This document shows, in pieces, positions 14,223-23,399 of a stretch of DNA of 26,656 nucleotides. A program made the translations under genes and the position numbers. This DNA is from CAYLJJ01 sp964384025 (GTDB lineage: Bacteria > Myxococcota_A > Bradymonadia > UBA7976 > UBA1532): positions 1-26,656 of the forward strand of contig CAYLJJ010000092.1 of assembly GCA_964384025.1 (NCBI GenBank), written 5' to 3'. The notes under the pieces are model-generated. The model was not told the origin of the DNA and made no database searches. It was given only the letters and a program-made list of their open reading frames with translations. Position 1 is the stretch's first letter. Each line of letters opens with the position of its first letter.

Positions 14223-16394
14223 TTAGAGCTGGACTCGACGAGCAAAGGAGCGCGCTCGTCGCGCCCAACGAGCCAAGCGAAATTGTTCTCCTCGCTCCAA
14301 ACCCTCTCCTCGACTGAGCGCTTCATACTCCTCAGCGGCCTTTGGGTACTCCTCAGCGTAGAGGTAGGCTCGGGCGATAGACCATCGAGCCTCTAAGATC
14401 AAAGCGGGGTGAGGCAAGCCCAGCTTGAGAGCTTCTCTCAGAGCCTTGATCGCTTCAGGGTAGCTTTGTTGACGGATCAGCTTACGACCTCGAAGATAGT
14501 GAGCTATCCCCCATCCTGGGGCCGCGTTCAAGATCGCCTTAAAACGATCAGGGCTCTTAGAGGGCCTGCCTAAGAGCAGCTCTAGGGTGAGGCTCCCCGC
14601 CTCTCCCTGATCCAAGGCGGCCAGCTTGACTGCCAAGTTTCGCTGTATCTTGCGTTGGAAGGCTGCGCTCAGAAGTCGCTGATAGGCTTCACGGGCCTGC
14701 TCTTTTCGCCCCGCCAGTACCCCCAGATCAGCCAACCAGACCTGGGCTCGATGGCGGTACACCGCCCCTGCGCGTTTATCTTCGCTCAGCTTCTGAGCGA
14801 TCCCGCGCGCCTCATCTCCACGCTCCAATCTCGAGAGCAGGGCGATGCTGCTCAGGCGCGCTCTGAGATCTCGGGGGGTGTGTCCCAACAGCTCGGCGAG
14901 GATCTCCAAGGCTCGCTCAGGCTCTCCTCGCTGGCTGGCCTCTTTGGAGGCGCGGCGCAGCGCGGCGATCTCATGAGCACAGATCTTCCTGAAGATGGCG
15001 GGGCGATCATAGCGGGCTTGAGCATGAGCCAAGGCGCCCTCGCTGAGGGGCTGCTGCTCCAGGAGCTGTCTCCAGCTCAAGAGCTGAGCGTCAAGCTCCT
15101 TAAACTGCCCTGTGCGATAAGCAAGGGCCATCTCCTCCTGTCCCTGTGTGTCGCGATAGAAACGCACAAATGAGCCGCAGAGGGTATAGGCGCTGCGGTT
15201 GTTGCGAGCATAGAAGCCCTGGGGTTGCAGTAGCTCCTTAAGCGATGGAGCGCGCTTGATGCGCTCCATCGCCTCGCTCCACTGATGGGGATCAAGGCGC
15301 CCGGACTCCCAAGTGGCAGCTACCGCCAGGCCCTCAATGAGGGCCATATTGGGCAGCAGCCCTGCCCAGCTCAGGTGGTGCGGGGGATTGGAGATCTCCG
15401 CAGAGAAGATATGGGCCAGTTCATGAATCGTGACCCCATCCCCCAGCTTGGGCGCATGGATATGCATCGCTCGCTGCCAGGGCTTGGCGACGCGGGTACG
15501 TCCAGCCCCCATGAGGCGCTTCTTCAGCGCTCGACTGGGGTAGAGATAGACATCCACCCGTCCAGGGGGTCTGAGGCCAAAGAAGTGCTCCAACTCCTCG
15601 TAGGCAAACTCCAACTCCCAGCTCATGATCCTTGTTTGTTTTGGAGACCAACTCTCAGGGTGCCAGATACGCAGATGCTCGCTCTGGGTGAAGCCCCCCA
15701 GGCGCTCCTGTATATGCTCAGCATCTCGGTGAACATCATGAGAGCGTGCCAGCCAGTGTCCCCCCGCCATCAGAAGCGCCACGGAGAGAACGGGGAACCA
15801 GCGAGGCCGCGTCAGGCTGAGCACCAGGAGCGCCAAGAGGAGATCCTCTAGGCGGGAGTAGAGTAGGCGATCTCCGATGGCGACGACTTCGTCGTAGATA
15901 GGACCTGGGAAGTAACCCAGGAGCGGGTGAAAGGCATCTACGGGGGGCTCAAAAATCACCCTGCCAAGGCTCAGCAATAGACTCAAGATGAAGAGGAGAG
16001 CGAAGATCAGGCGAGGGCGTCTGAGCCGAGAGAGCAGGATCCCCCAAGCGGTCGCGATCCAGAGGGAGAGTAGAGGCAGGAGAAGGTAGAAGAGCAGGCC
16101 CTCTCCAAAGTTGCAGTTACGCACTCGTAGAGCGTTGAGGCTGATCGGCAACAGCGGCAGCAGCCCCAGAAGGCTGGCCTCTAGAGCAGCCCATCCAAAG
16201 GCTCGCCAGGGCTGAAGCCCCCTCTTTCTGGCGGCCAAAGCAGCGCTGAAGCCCAGGAGGCTCAGGGGTAGGGTCAAGGCGAAGGCGAACTCATAACCCA
16301 GCAGATGAACCAAGGGGAGAAAACAGAGCAGGCCGCTGTAGATCAACAGGAACAGAGCCCAGATCCAGCGCTGTTTAAGGTTCATCGCGTTCAT
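14223..16394 (-). CDS. Membrane metalloprotease (peptidase MA-like) with TPR tail
   Basis: The 723-residue protein has an N-terminal membrane domain (about 10-245, five to six segments). A gluzincin-like domain follows with HELAH (about 324-328) and a downstream Glu in ALIEGLAVAATWESG as third zinc ligand candidate, as in peptidase MA and M61-like families. From about 480 to 710 there are helical TPR-like repeats (LEILAELLGHTPRDLRARLS, YPEAIKALREALKLGLPHPA). The active site would face the periplasm if the topology is as usual. ATG 16394 overlaps the stop of the upstream lipoprotein gene (TGATG), so it is the last gene of the operon. Working on the two lipoproteins is a reasonable inference, not shown. 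It converges with the glycosyltransferase gene 57 bp away. Confidence 0.82.
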   Translation of the reverse strand: MNAMNLKQRWIWALFLLIYSGLLCFLPLVHLLGYEFAFALTLPLSLLGFSAALAARKRGLQPWRAFGWAALEASLLGLLPLLPISLNALRVRNCNFGEGLLFYLLLPLLSLWIATAWGILLSRLRRPRLIFALLFILSLLLSLGRVIFEPPVDAFHPLLGYFPGPIYDEVVAIGDRLLYSRLEDLLLALLVLSLTRPRWFPVLSVALLMAGGHWLARSHDVHRDAEHIQERLGGFTQSEHLRIWHPESWSPKQTRIMSWELEFAYEELEHFFGLRPPGRVDVYLYPSRALKKRLMGAGRTRVAKPWQRAMHIHAPKLGDGVTIHELAHIFSAEISNPPHHLSWAGLLPNMALIEGLAVAATWESGRLDPHQWSEAMERIKRAPSLKELLQPQGFYARNNRSAYTLCGSFVRFYRDTQGQEEMALAYRTGQFKELDAQLLSWRQLLEQQPLSEGALAHAQARYDRPAIFRKICAHEIAALRRASKEASQRGEPERALEILAELLGHTPRDLRARLSSIALLSRLERGDEARGIAQKLSEDKRAGAVYRHRAQVWLADLGVLAGRKEQAREAYQRLLSAAFQRKIQRNLAVKLAALDQGEAGSLTLELLLGRPSKSPDRFKAILNAAPGWGIAHYLRGRKLIRQQSYPEAIKALREALKLGLPHPALILEARWSIARAYLYAEEYPKAAEEYEALSRGEGLERGEQFRLARWARRARSFARRVQL

Positions 16395-18017
16395 CAACGT
16401 ATAGAGTTTCCTGGGATCCCTTGAGTGAGCTGATCTTGGAGGATGAACTCAGGCGTTGGCCCCCAATTGAAACCAATAACGCTCCAGAATTCGTCTTCGA
16501 CAAGAAACCGCCGCCACTCTCCTATGAGGCTGCCCTCAAGATAGAACGCTAGGATCGCCTCGCTCTCTCCCAACTCAGCCCAATCTCTGAAGTAGTGTAC
16601 GCCGATGAGATAGGGGGCCTCTAATATCTCGGGGATCTCCAAACGGATGTTCTCTGGGCCATAGTTGTTGCGATCATCGATATCAAATTGGGGATTACCC
16701 TCTGGACCCTCAGCGCCCCAATCAGGAGAGAAGTGAGCATGGTAACAGTCCCCATCTGTCTCCCAAGCGGAGGCGGAGGGGTGAAGGAGATGGAGGTCTA
16801 GATCGCTGCCCCGAATATCCTCTGGATCGGGGTCTTCGATTTTCCAGGTCAACTGGATATAAACTGCGCTGGTGGGCTTAATCTCGACATGAAGATGTTT
16901 GAAGGCTGAGGGGCAGCGCGCTCCCAGATCCTGCTCTCCGCGGACACGCAGCTCAAAGTGATAATCTCCGATGAGATCAAAGAAGAAGCGCGCTTCTGGA
17001 GTGCTGGGATCATCCTCAAGCCCTCCAAATTGGGGATATTCCGGTATCCGAAAAGACTCCATCATCTGTGAGAAGGAGCCCTCTGGCTTAGAGACGAGCG
17101 ACCACTCCCAAGCCTGTAACTCTCCCTGGGAGGCCCCCGCGTTGAAGAGCATCTGAGCGAGGGGTTCTCCTGCAAGCCTGTCCTCTTCTAGGATCGCCTC
17201 TGGACAGACAAGACACTCCTCAAAGAGCTGACCACACTCGCTCCAGGCACACCAACGACCCTCTTGGCAGCCGCGCTGCTGATTTTGCTCCCCAGCGCAG
17301 ATCTGAACTTGAAGTTCTTCAGCCTGACACTCCACTCCACAGTCACTCCAAGTGCTCCAGTATCCCTCTTTGCAAAAGCGACNNNNNNNNNNGTTCACGT
17401 TCTTCAGCACAACCCTGAAGCTCTCGTTGCCCCTCCTCGCACTCTGGGGGGGGCTCAAGATCTGGAGAGATATCGGGGAATGTGCTGTCTTGGAGAGAAG
17501 CAAGATCAGATCGCAGATCCGAGAGCTGCTCAGGGAAGCCATCCAGGCCCCTATCAAAGAGCTGCTCAGGGAAGCCATCCAGGCCCCTATCAAAGAGCTG
17601 CTCAGGGAAGCCGTCTAGGCCCCTGTCAAAGAGCAAACCACCCAGATCCAAAGCCAAATCCCCTGTGTCGATATCTAAAGCACCGTCCGGAAGTTGAAGA
17701 TCCTGAAAGCCTATCTCCAGGTTTGAGATATCGCTGGGCTGCGCGTCAAGGTTCAGGAAGCTTTGAAGCTCAGCATCTTCTAAGTCAGGATAGGAGGCAT
17801 CCATGTTCAGATTTTGGCTGCTTTCAACATCTCGTCTCTGCTCTCCACAGATACAGGGACTCCACTGCTCCTGAAGAGAGCAACGCTGTTCGCCATAAAT
17901 TCCAGAGCTACATTCGCAGCTTTTCTGATCGCCTGGGCCACAGAGACTGTTGATCTCTTCTAGATCCTCTTTGCAAGCCCAGATGAAGAGCAGAAGATTG
18001 GGAATGAGCAGTTTCAA
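16394..18017 (-). CDS. Cys-rich lipoprotein B (interrupted by assembly gap)
   Basis: The protein starts MKLLIPNLLLFIWAC with a lipobox Cys15. Then come a CECSSG-type Cys segment, an acidic low-complexity stretch, three 12-residue repeats (about 129-164), Cys modules with WSTWSDC and WCAWSEC (thrombospondin-like in look), a degenerate PKD-like domain, and a C-terminal domain (DLDLHLLHPSASAW, DWGAEGPEGNPQFDIDD) resembling DUF2135/YfaP-like modules. The 10-N run at 17383-17392 breaks the frame; the two sides join in one frame if the true gap is a multiple of three. The start overlaps the stop of paralogue A (ATGA), and the stop overlaps the protease start. It is probably a surface or periplasm-facing lipoprotein. 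Confidence 0.8.
17383..17392. other. Assembly gap (10 N)
   Basis: Ten unknown bases inside lipoprotein B. The flanking reading frames differ with ten bases and agree only if the true length is a multiple of three. The missing piece lies in a Cys module between EERE and RFCKEG, so by comparison with the paralogue only a few residues may be missing. Confidence 0.97.
17526..17633 (-). repeat. Three 36-bp tandem repeats in lipoprotein B
   Basis: Units at 17526-17561, 17562-17597 and 17598-17633 are identical or nearly so and encode LFDRGLDGFPEQ three times on the minus strand. They lie in the acidic linker between the lipid anchor and the Cys modules, and would change linker length by slippage. 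Confidence 0.93.
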
Positions 18018-20026
18018 GGGACCAGCTCCATTTCTATAATATCGACAATTTGGATACGAGGGGTCTCATTTTCCCAATAAAATTCTATTGCATTCCATTT
18101 TTGTCCTGTTTGGTTCATAATTTTGTCTATTTCAAGAATTTCATCTCCCAAATAGAATGCTCTTAAAGTAACTCTGCTTTCCAGATCGGGAGTGCCGATT
18201 CTCAGATAAGCCTTAAACAGATGAATGTCAACCAAATATGGAAACACAAATGTCTCTTCTGGATCTAAAATAATCTGTTCAGGACCTCGCCCATCTACGT
18301 CATCAACAATAAGACTGGGATTGCCACCAGGACCCTCTTCCCCCCAATCAGATGAAATATTTTGATAATCACACCTCAGATCCGTTCTATTTTCACTCCA
18401 ATCTGGATGGTATAGACGCAAATCCATATCTACACCTTCGCGATCATTTTGATCTGGATCTTCTGGAGTTTCCCAAGTGATCTCAAACATGATCAGTGGG
18501 GGGGGAGGTGGGGGGCCGATCTGAGCATGAACCAGGAGCTGAGCATCACAGCGTGTGCTGGGCACCTGGAGACCATCACCATCCTCCAGATGCAGAGAGA
18601 AGCTATAGATCCCCTCTACCTGGGGCTCAAAGTAGGCGCGGGGTGTTTGAGGATCATCCACGCCTCCTTCTGGAGACTCTAGGAGTCGCCCCCCTCCCTC
18701 TGGGGGATGTGTCTCCAAGACCCAGCGGTAGGAGAGATTTGAGCCCTCACTGGGAGAAGCGTCCAGCCTGATCCACTGCCCCAAGTGACCTTGAAGCTGA
18801 TTTTCACTGACCCCTGGTTTTGGACAGAGGATGCACTCCCCTCCGCTCTCTTCTCCACAGAGACTCCAAGCGCACCAAGCTCCCTCTCCTCCACAAGGCC
18901 GCTCCTGTCGAAGCTCCTCTTCACAGATCCGTCGCTCCAGCTCTCCCTCTTCGCACTCAACCAAGGGGATACAGTCTCCAGGGAGGGGCATGCCCAGAAG
19001 ACAGCTGTAGGACCTGAGACCTCGCCCACCATTGCAGAGGATCTGGAAATTATGTTCGCAAGACCTACATTCACTCCAGCTCCCCCAAGCCTCCTCCTCA
19101 CAATCGCGGTGCTGAACATTCCAGGAGTCACAGATGCGATACTCCTGCTCCAGATCACCACAGCCGAGACCCTCCTGACAGGCCCCCTCCTGCCATTGCC
19201 CCAACTGACACCGTGAGACTTGAGGGGCTCCTTGGGGGCAGGGTCTTTCACGTTCATCACCGTCTCGACAAATATCAGGATCTTGACAGATCCCCAGGGC
19301 TCCCCAGCTCCCCTCTTCACAGCGCTGCTCCTGGTGACCTCGACCGTTGAGGCCACAGGGGAGTTCCTGAATCTCTCCAGGACCACACTCCTCTAGGTGG
19401 GGGCAGTCGGACCAGGGGGACCAACTTCCCATAACGCAGAGGCGCTCACGCTCTCCCGCTCCTGGACAGGGCTCCTCCTCTTGATCCTCATCTCGGCAGT
19501 TATCTGGATCATCACACTCCCCCCAAGGAGCCCAGCTCCCCTCCTGGCAAGCCCTCTCTCTCCAGCCTCGATCATTAAATCCACAGGGTTGTCTGCGGAT
19601 GGAGCCCTCATCACACTCTTCTAGGAGAAGGCATGTGCTCCACTCTCCCCAAGCTCCCCCACGACAAATACGGCTGCGCTCTCCCCCCTCACAGGGCGCA
19701 GACTCTATCTCTCCCTCCTCACAAAGAGGGGCTTGATCAAGGGGGATGAAGAGATCCTTTCTCTCGCCTTGATCTTCTAGAATGCCTTGATCTCTCTGAG
19801 GTGGGGGCTGCTCTCCGAACTCTCGGTCTTCGACGCTGCCATCAAGCTCAGCCTCTTCGCAAAGACAGTCACCCCAGCCCTGGGGGCCGCAGCTGCGTTG
19901 GCCTGAACCAGAGAGGCAGAAGCACTCTGAAGTGCTGTCCGGCTCGCAGCTTCCACCTCCATCCTCCTCTTGACAAGCAAGGCCCCACAGCAGGGATCCA
20001 AACATCAGCACAGTTCCACTCTTCAT
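18014..20026 (-). CDS. Cys-rich lipoprotein A with PKD-like and DUF2135-like domains
   Basis: The 670-residue protein starts MKSGTVLMFGSLLWGLAC, with lipobox LAC. ATG 20026 is chosen over more upstream starts because of this signal and a GGGGGGAG site just before it. Residues about 30-400 hold repeated Cys modules of the form C-E/D-G-x-C-G-E/R-x-C-x-G-x-W-x-W-x-C (GSWSPWSDC, EAWGSWSEC). A PKD-like domain follows at about 415-508 (WIRLDASPSEGSNLSYRWVL), then a Pro run and a C-terminal domain at about 512-670 (VDMDLRLYHPDWSENR, DWGEEGPGGNPSLIVDDVDG). The C-terminal domain is coded in unusually AT-rich DNA. It overlaps the gene for paralogue B. It follows ptb by 55 bp, so it is probably in the same transcript. 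Confidence 0.85.
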   Translation of the reverse strand: MKSGTVLMFGSLLWGLACQEEDGGGSCEPDSTSECFCLSGSGQRSCGPQGWGDCLCEEAELDGSVEDREFGEQPPPQRDQGILEDQGERKDLFIPLDQAPLCEEGEIESAPCEGGERSRICRGGAWGEWSTCLLLEECDEGSIRRQPCGFNDRGWRERACQEGSWAPWGECDDPDNCRDEDQEEEPCPGAGERERLCVMGSWSPWSDCPHLEECGPGEIQELPCGLNGRGHQEQRCEEGSWGALGICQDPDICRDGDERERPCPQGAPQVSRCQLGQWQEGACQEGLGCGDLEQEYRICDSWNVQHRDCEEEAWGSWSECRSCEHNFQILCNGGRGLRSYSCLLGMPLPGDCIPLVECEEGELERRICEEELRQERPCGGEGAWCAWSLCGEESGGECILCPKPGVSENQLQGHLGQWIRLDASPSEGSNLSYRWVLETHPPEGGGRLLESPEGGVDDPQTPRAYFEPQVEGIYSFSLHLEDGDGLQVPSTRCDAQLLVHAQIGPPPPPPLIMFEITWETPEDPDQNDREGVDMDLRLYHPDWSENRTDLRCDYQNISSDWGEEGPGGNPSLIVDDVDGRGPEQIILDPEETFVFPYLVDIHLFKAYLRIGTPDLESRVTLRAFYLGDEILEIDKIMNQTGQKWNAIEFYWENETPRIQIVDIIEMELVP
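18020..18490. other. AT-rich block coding the C-terminal domain of lipoprotein A
   Basis: Composition drops sharply here: 18061-18120 has 20 G or C in 60 bases by my count, against well over half in the neighbouring stretches. Codons such as AAA, AAT and ATA become common. The edge near 18490 coincides with the Pro-run linker before the C-terminal domain. The matching domain of paralogue B is not AT-rich. Confidence 0.8.
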
Positions 20027-20081
20027 ACTCCCCCCAAAGCCGTATGATTTCTCAGGTTTTACTTGCTGGATAGAGAGAGAC

Positions 20082-21032
20082 TCAATGACTGTGTACTTTT
20101 CTCTTCCGCATACTTTGGGCGAGGCGACAGCCCAAGGCGATGGAGAAGAGCTTAGTCTCCTCTGAATCTGAGCGACTGGTGAGGACACAGGGAGCCTCAG
20201 CGCCCATGATGATGGCCGCTGCGCGAGCACCTCCCAATACCGTGAGGGCCTTATAGAGGGTGTTACCCACTTCAAAATAGGGCAGGATCAGGATATCAGC
20301 ATCTCCACCGACGGGGCTCTGTACTCCCTTGATCTTGCAGGCCTCACGCGAGAGAGCTACGTCCAGGGAGATGGGGCCATCCACCAAAGCGCCTTCGATC
20401 TGTCCTCGCTCTGCCATCTTGGCGATGATCGCTGCCTCTGTTGTGGCGGGGATCTTAGGGCTCACCTTCTCATTGGCGGCTAAGAGAGCCACCTTGGGCA
20501 TCGAGATTCCAAAGCTATGAGTCGCCTCGATGGCGTAGCGAAGGATCTTGATCTTGGTCTCCAGATCGGGTCGAGGGATGATGGCTACGTCGCTCATAAA
20601 GAGCAGCTTCCCGGTCATCTCTTGATAGGCTGGGCTCTCTAAGACAGAGAGATGGGTGAGCACATTGCCTCGTTTGAGCAAGCCTCGCTCTTTGTCTAAG
20701 ATCTGGCGGACATATTTGCTGGTGGGGACCATCCCCTTCATCAACACATCTGCTTCTTCAGCACGCACCATACGGATCGCCGAGATGGTGGCCCGAACTT
20801 CATCCTCTTCGTTGATGATGGTAAAGATACCTGGATCAATCTCTGCCTCTAGACAGAGCATCTTGATGCGCTCCCGCTTCCCTAAGAGGGTGACTATGGC
20901 GATCTCCTCTGAGATGGCGCGGGCAGCAGCTTGGATGGCGTTGAGATCATGGCCAGCGGCCACCACGAGGTGACAACTGGGCTGTTCACGAAGCTCTAAG
21001 AGGAGCTGATCAAGGCTGCGGATGGGGGTCAT
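20082..21032 (-). CDS. ptb: Phosphate butyryltransferase
   Basis: Ptb exchanges CoA and phosphate between butyryl-CoA and butyryl phosphate. The 316-residue length matches the family. Typical stretches are ADVLMKGMVPTSKYVRQILD, LSVLESPAYQEMTGKLLFMSDVAIIP, VSPKIPATTEAAIIAKMAERG, VDGPISLDVALS and DILILPYFEVGNTLYKALTV. Its ATG overlaps the stop of the acyltransferase-kinase fusion gene (ATGA). Together they would convert an acyl-CoA to an acid with ATP formation, or run in reverse. Substrate chain length cannot be told from sequence; branched acyl groups are possible. Confidence 0.92.
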   Translation of the reverse strand: MTPIRSLDQLLLELREQPSCHLVVAAGHDLNAIQAAARAISEEIAIVTLLGKRERIKMLCLEAEIDPGIFTIINEEDEVRATISAIRMVRAEEADVLMKGMVPTSKYVRQILDKERGLLKRGNVLTHLSVLESPAYQEMTGKLLFMSDVAIIPRPDLETKIKILRYAIEATHSFGISMPKVALLAANEKVSPKIPATTEAAIIAKMAERGQIEGALVDGPISLDVALSREACKIKGVQSPVGGDADILILPYFEVGNTLYKALTVLGGARAAAIIMGAEAPCVLTSRSDSEETKLFSIALGCRLAQSMRKRKVHSH

Positions 21033-23239
21033 AAAACCTCTGGGTCTGATCGATATTCATGGATGGGCTCTCGCCCAGAGAGGACACGCAGCGCCCCTTT
21101 GGCCAGGGCATAGAGTTCATTTTCACCAGGGTAGACGCTTACACCACAGCTCAGAGCGGTGAGGGATCTCTTCAGCGCTTTGATGAGACGCTCAGAGCGA
21201 GCTAAGCCTCCTGTCAAGAGGATCTGATCTACAGGCATTCCGTCAAAGGCGGGCAAGAGAGCGGTGATCCCCTTGGCGATCTGGTAGCTCATCGCCTCAA
21301 AGACACGCTGGGCCCAATCATCTCCTCTATCCAGGCGAGCCTCCAGGCTCCTGAAGTCTGAGTTGCCCAGGAGATCGATCAAGCCTCCCTTCCCTTTGTT
21401 GAGAGCTTTGATCTCCTCCAAACTGTATTTGCCGCTATAGCAGAGATCGATCAGTTGGCCTGGAGGGAGGCTGCCTGAGCGCTGAGGTGTGAAGGGACCC
21501 TCGCCATCCAAGCCGTTATTGACATCGATATAACGCCCCTGCTTGTGAGCCCCGATGGTGATCCCCCCACCCATATGGCAGATGATGAGGTTGAGGGCCT
21601 CATAGAAGCTTTCATGCTCGGTGGCATAGCGGTGCGCGGTGGCGATCTGGTTAAGCGCGTGACTGGCGACTCGCCGACGGATCTCTTTGATGCCTGTGAT
21701 CTTAACACGCTCCTCAGTCTCATCGACCACCACAGGATCGACGATAAAAGCGGCCCCCTTGGGACCCGCTAAGGCTCTTGCGATAAGCCCACCGAGGTTG
21801 CTGGCGTGATCTCCTCGCACCCCCGCCAAGAGATCCCGCTGCATCGCTTCGTTGACAGCGTAGGTCCCGTGGGGGATCGCCTTAAGCAAGCCCCCACGAC
21901 CGGCGAAGGCATCAAACTCCTCAAGATTGAGCTGGTGCCGCTTGAGGAACTCTTCGATGAGCCCCTTACGCAGCTCATACTGAGCGACGATCCTCTGCCC
22001 CTCAAAGGGAGCCAACTCCTCAGCAGAGTGTTGGATCTCCTGGCTGATGACCGCCTGCTCTCCCTCAAAGATGGCCAACTTTGTAGAGGTTGATCCTGGA
22101 TTGATCGAGAGGATGCGATAGCGTGGGAAGAAGAGATCCTTTGGAGTCCGGTGCCAGTGTCCATAGCGCTGCAAGCGGAGGAGATTGGCCTTGATGCTCA
22201 GGCAGACATCCTCAGCGCAGCCATCCATGGGGAGGTCCACGGCGCGAAAACGCACTCCGTAGAGGAGCGAGAGCTTGCGGGCCTCTGGATAGCGGCTGGC
22301 ATAGAGATGAAAGAGGAAGTTGCCCAGATCCAGATTGGGGGCGATGATCACATTCGTCTTACCCGCCCATTTTTGATCTCCATGATAGTAGTGGGCTGAA
22401 CGGGTTGAGAGGGCGACGTTGACCTTAACCTCCCCCTCAATGCTGATGTTTCGGTAACGCGCTCCTCGGGCGATACGCTGTTTTAGATAGCAAGGGATCA
22501 ACTTCATCGCCTCGCGGATCCGCTCGGGTGAAGGACCCTCATCAGATCCCTTATGGGAGTAGCTCACAATACTGCCGTGGATCTCAGGCAGGATCTCTTC
22601 AGAGAGGATATCCCGAGCGACAGCGCAGGTCCCTACCGCCACCTGCGCTAGAATCTCTGGATTCATGCTGGCGTTGACCCCAACATCTCCAAAGGCGACG
22701 ATGTTATGGGGGTAAGTTCCTCCGTGGCTGTCGGGGAGGATGAAGATCCCCACCTCGCTCAACACGGGCTGAGCAGAGAGCATCTTAAGCATAGGGCGAA
22801 AGAAGGCGCGGGGACCATAGCGCAGTCCAGCGACCATCATATCCGCGTAGCCCTCTTTGACCGCCATGATGGCAAATTGAGGGGGCGAGCAGATCTCCTG
22901 CCTAGCTGTTTCCAGGCTGACCTCCTCGCCTAGAGCTGCATGATGACGAACAAACGCTTGGGCCAGCTCCTCTTTCAGCTCATGAGCCTCCTCCAGGTCC
23001 AGAAAGCGGCTCTCTGCCAAGGTAAAACGGAGGCGGTTGGGATCGATATAAGAGAGCGCTGAGGCGGCGATCTTGCGGATGCACTCCTCAGAAGCCAAAA
23101 AGAGCAAACGCGCAAAGCGAGGTAGGCGACAGGCTGCTTCAATGATCCTGGGATCCTTCGGTTCGCTCAGGATCACTACGGGCCGATCCCTCATATAGCG
23201 CAGGATCTGTCGATCTAGAGCTGCATCGATATCGTACAT
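21029..23239 (-). CDS. Phosphate acyltransferase-butyrate kinase fusion
   Basis: The 736-residue protein joins two enzymes. Residues 1 to about 360 match the PTA/PTB family: YADMMVAGLRYGPRAFFRP, IVAFGDVGVNASMNPEILAQ, SYSHKGSDEGPSPERI, WAGKTNVIIAPNLDLGNFLF. From about 370 it matches butyrate kinase of the acetate kinase superfamily: RILSINPGSTSTKLAIFEGE, FAGRGGLLKAIPHGTYAVNE, SHALNQIATAHRYA, LIICHMGGGITIGAHKQGRY, DVNNGLDGEGPFTPQRSGSL. Both halves look complete, so acyl-CoA to acid plus ATP could run in one chain. ATG 23239 is preferred over upstream GTG 23251 because GGAG lies four bases upstream. It is the first gene of the minus-strand operon. Overlap with a separate ptb makes the extra acyltransferase domain surprising. 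Confidence 0.88.
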   Translation of the reverse strand: MYDIDAALDRQILRYMRDRPVVILSEPKDPRIIEAACRLPRFARLLFLASEECIRKIAASALSYIDPNRLRFTLAESRFLDLEEAHELKEELAQAFVRHHAALGEEVSLETARQEICSPPQFAIMAVKEGYADMMVAGLRYGPRAFFRPMLKMLSAQPVLSEVGIFILPDSHGGTYPHNIVAFGDVGVNASMNPEILAQVAVGTCAVARDILSEEILPEIHGSIVSYSHKGSDEGPSPERIREAMKLIPCYLKQRIARGARYRNISIEGEVKVNVALSTRSAHYYHGDQKWAGKTNVIIAPNLDLGNFLFHLYASRYPEARKLSLLYGVRFRAVDLPMDGCAEDVCLSIKANLLRLQRYGHWHRTPKDLFFPRYRILSINPGSTSTKLAIFEGEQAVISQEIQHSAEELAPFEGQRIVAQYELRKGLIEEFLKRHQLNLEEFDAFAGRGGLLKAIPHGTYAVNEAMQRDLLAGVRGDHASNLGGLIARALAGPKGAAFIVDPVVVDETEERVKITGIKEIRRRVASHALNQIATAHRYATEHESFYEALNLIICHMGGGITIGAHKQGRYIDVNNGLDGEGPFTPQRSGSLPPGQLIDLCYSGKYSLEEIKALNKGKGGLIDLLGNSDFRSLEARLDRGDDWAQRVFEAMSYQIAKGITALLPAFDGMPVDQILLTGGLARSERLIKALKRSLTALSCGVSVYPGENELYALAKGALRVLSGREPIHEYRSDPEVL

Positions 23240-23355
23240 ACCGCTCCTCACTCCTCAGAGCACTGAGGCTGAAAAGAGGGGAAAGTAGCAGGCTCCAAAT
23301 AGAGATAAAAGTCTCGTTTTCTGGACCTGAATTTTGAGAGTCTTTGCGGCCCCTG

Positions 23356-23379
23356 AGAGCCCTCTTGGTTCAGGGCTCT
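23356..23379. promoter_or_regulatory. Palindrome between divergent operon and FHA regulator
   Basis: A perfect 8-bp inverted repeat, AGAGCCCT and AGGGCTCT, with an 8-base spacer. It lies in the 160-bp gap between the acyltransferase-kinase fusion (leftward) and the FHA activator (rightward), ending 20 bases before the activator's GTG. The position fits an operator or activator site. A terminator is unlikely between divergent genes. Confidence 0.45.
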
Positions 23380-23399
23380 GCTTGTGTTAAAACTGCCCG

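Noticed and set aside
17526..17633. CRISPR-like array with 36-bp units
   Set aside because: The units are contiguous with no spacers and encode in-frame protein repeats, so it is a coding tandem repeat.
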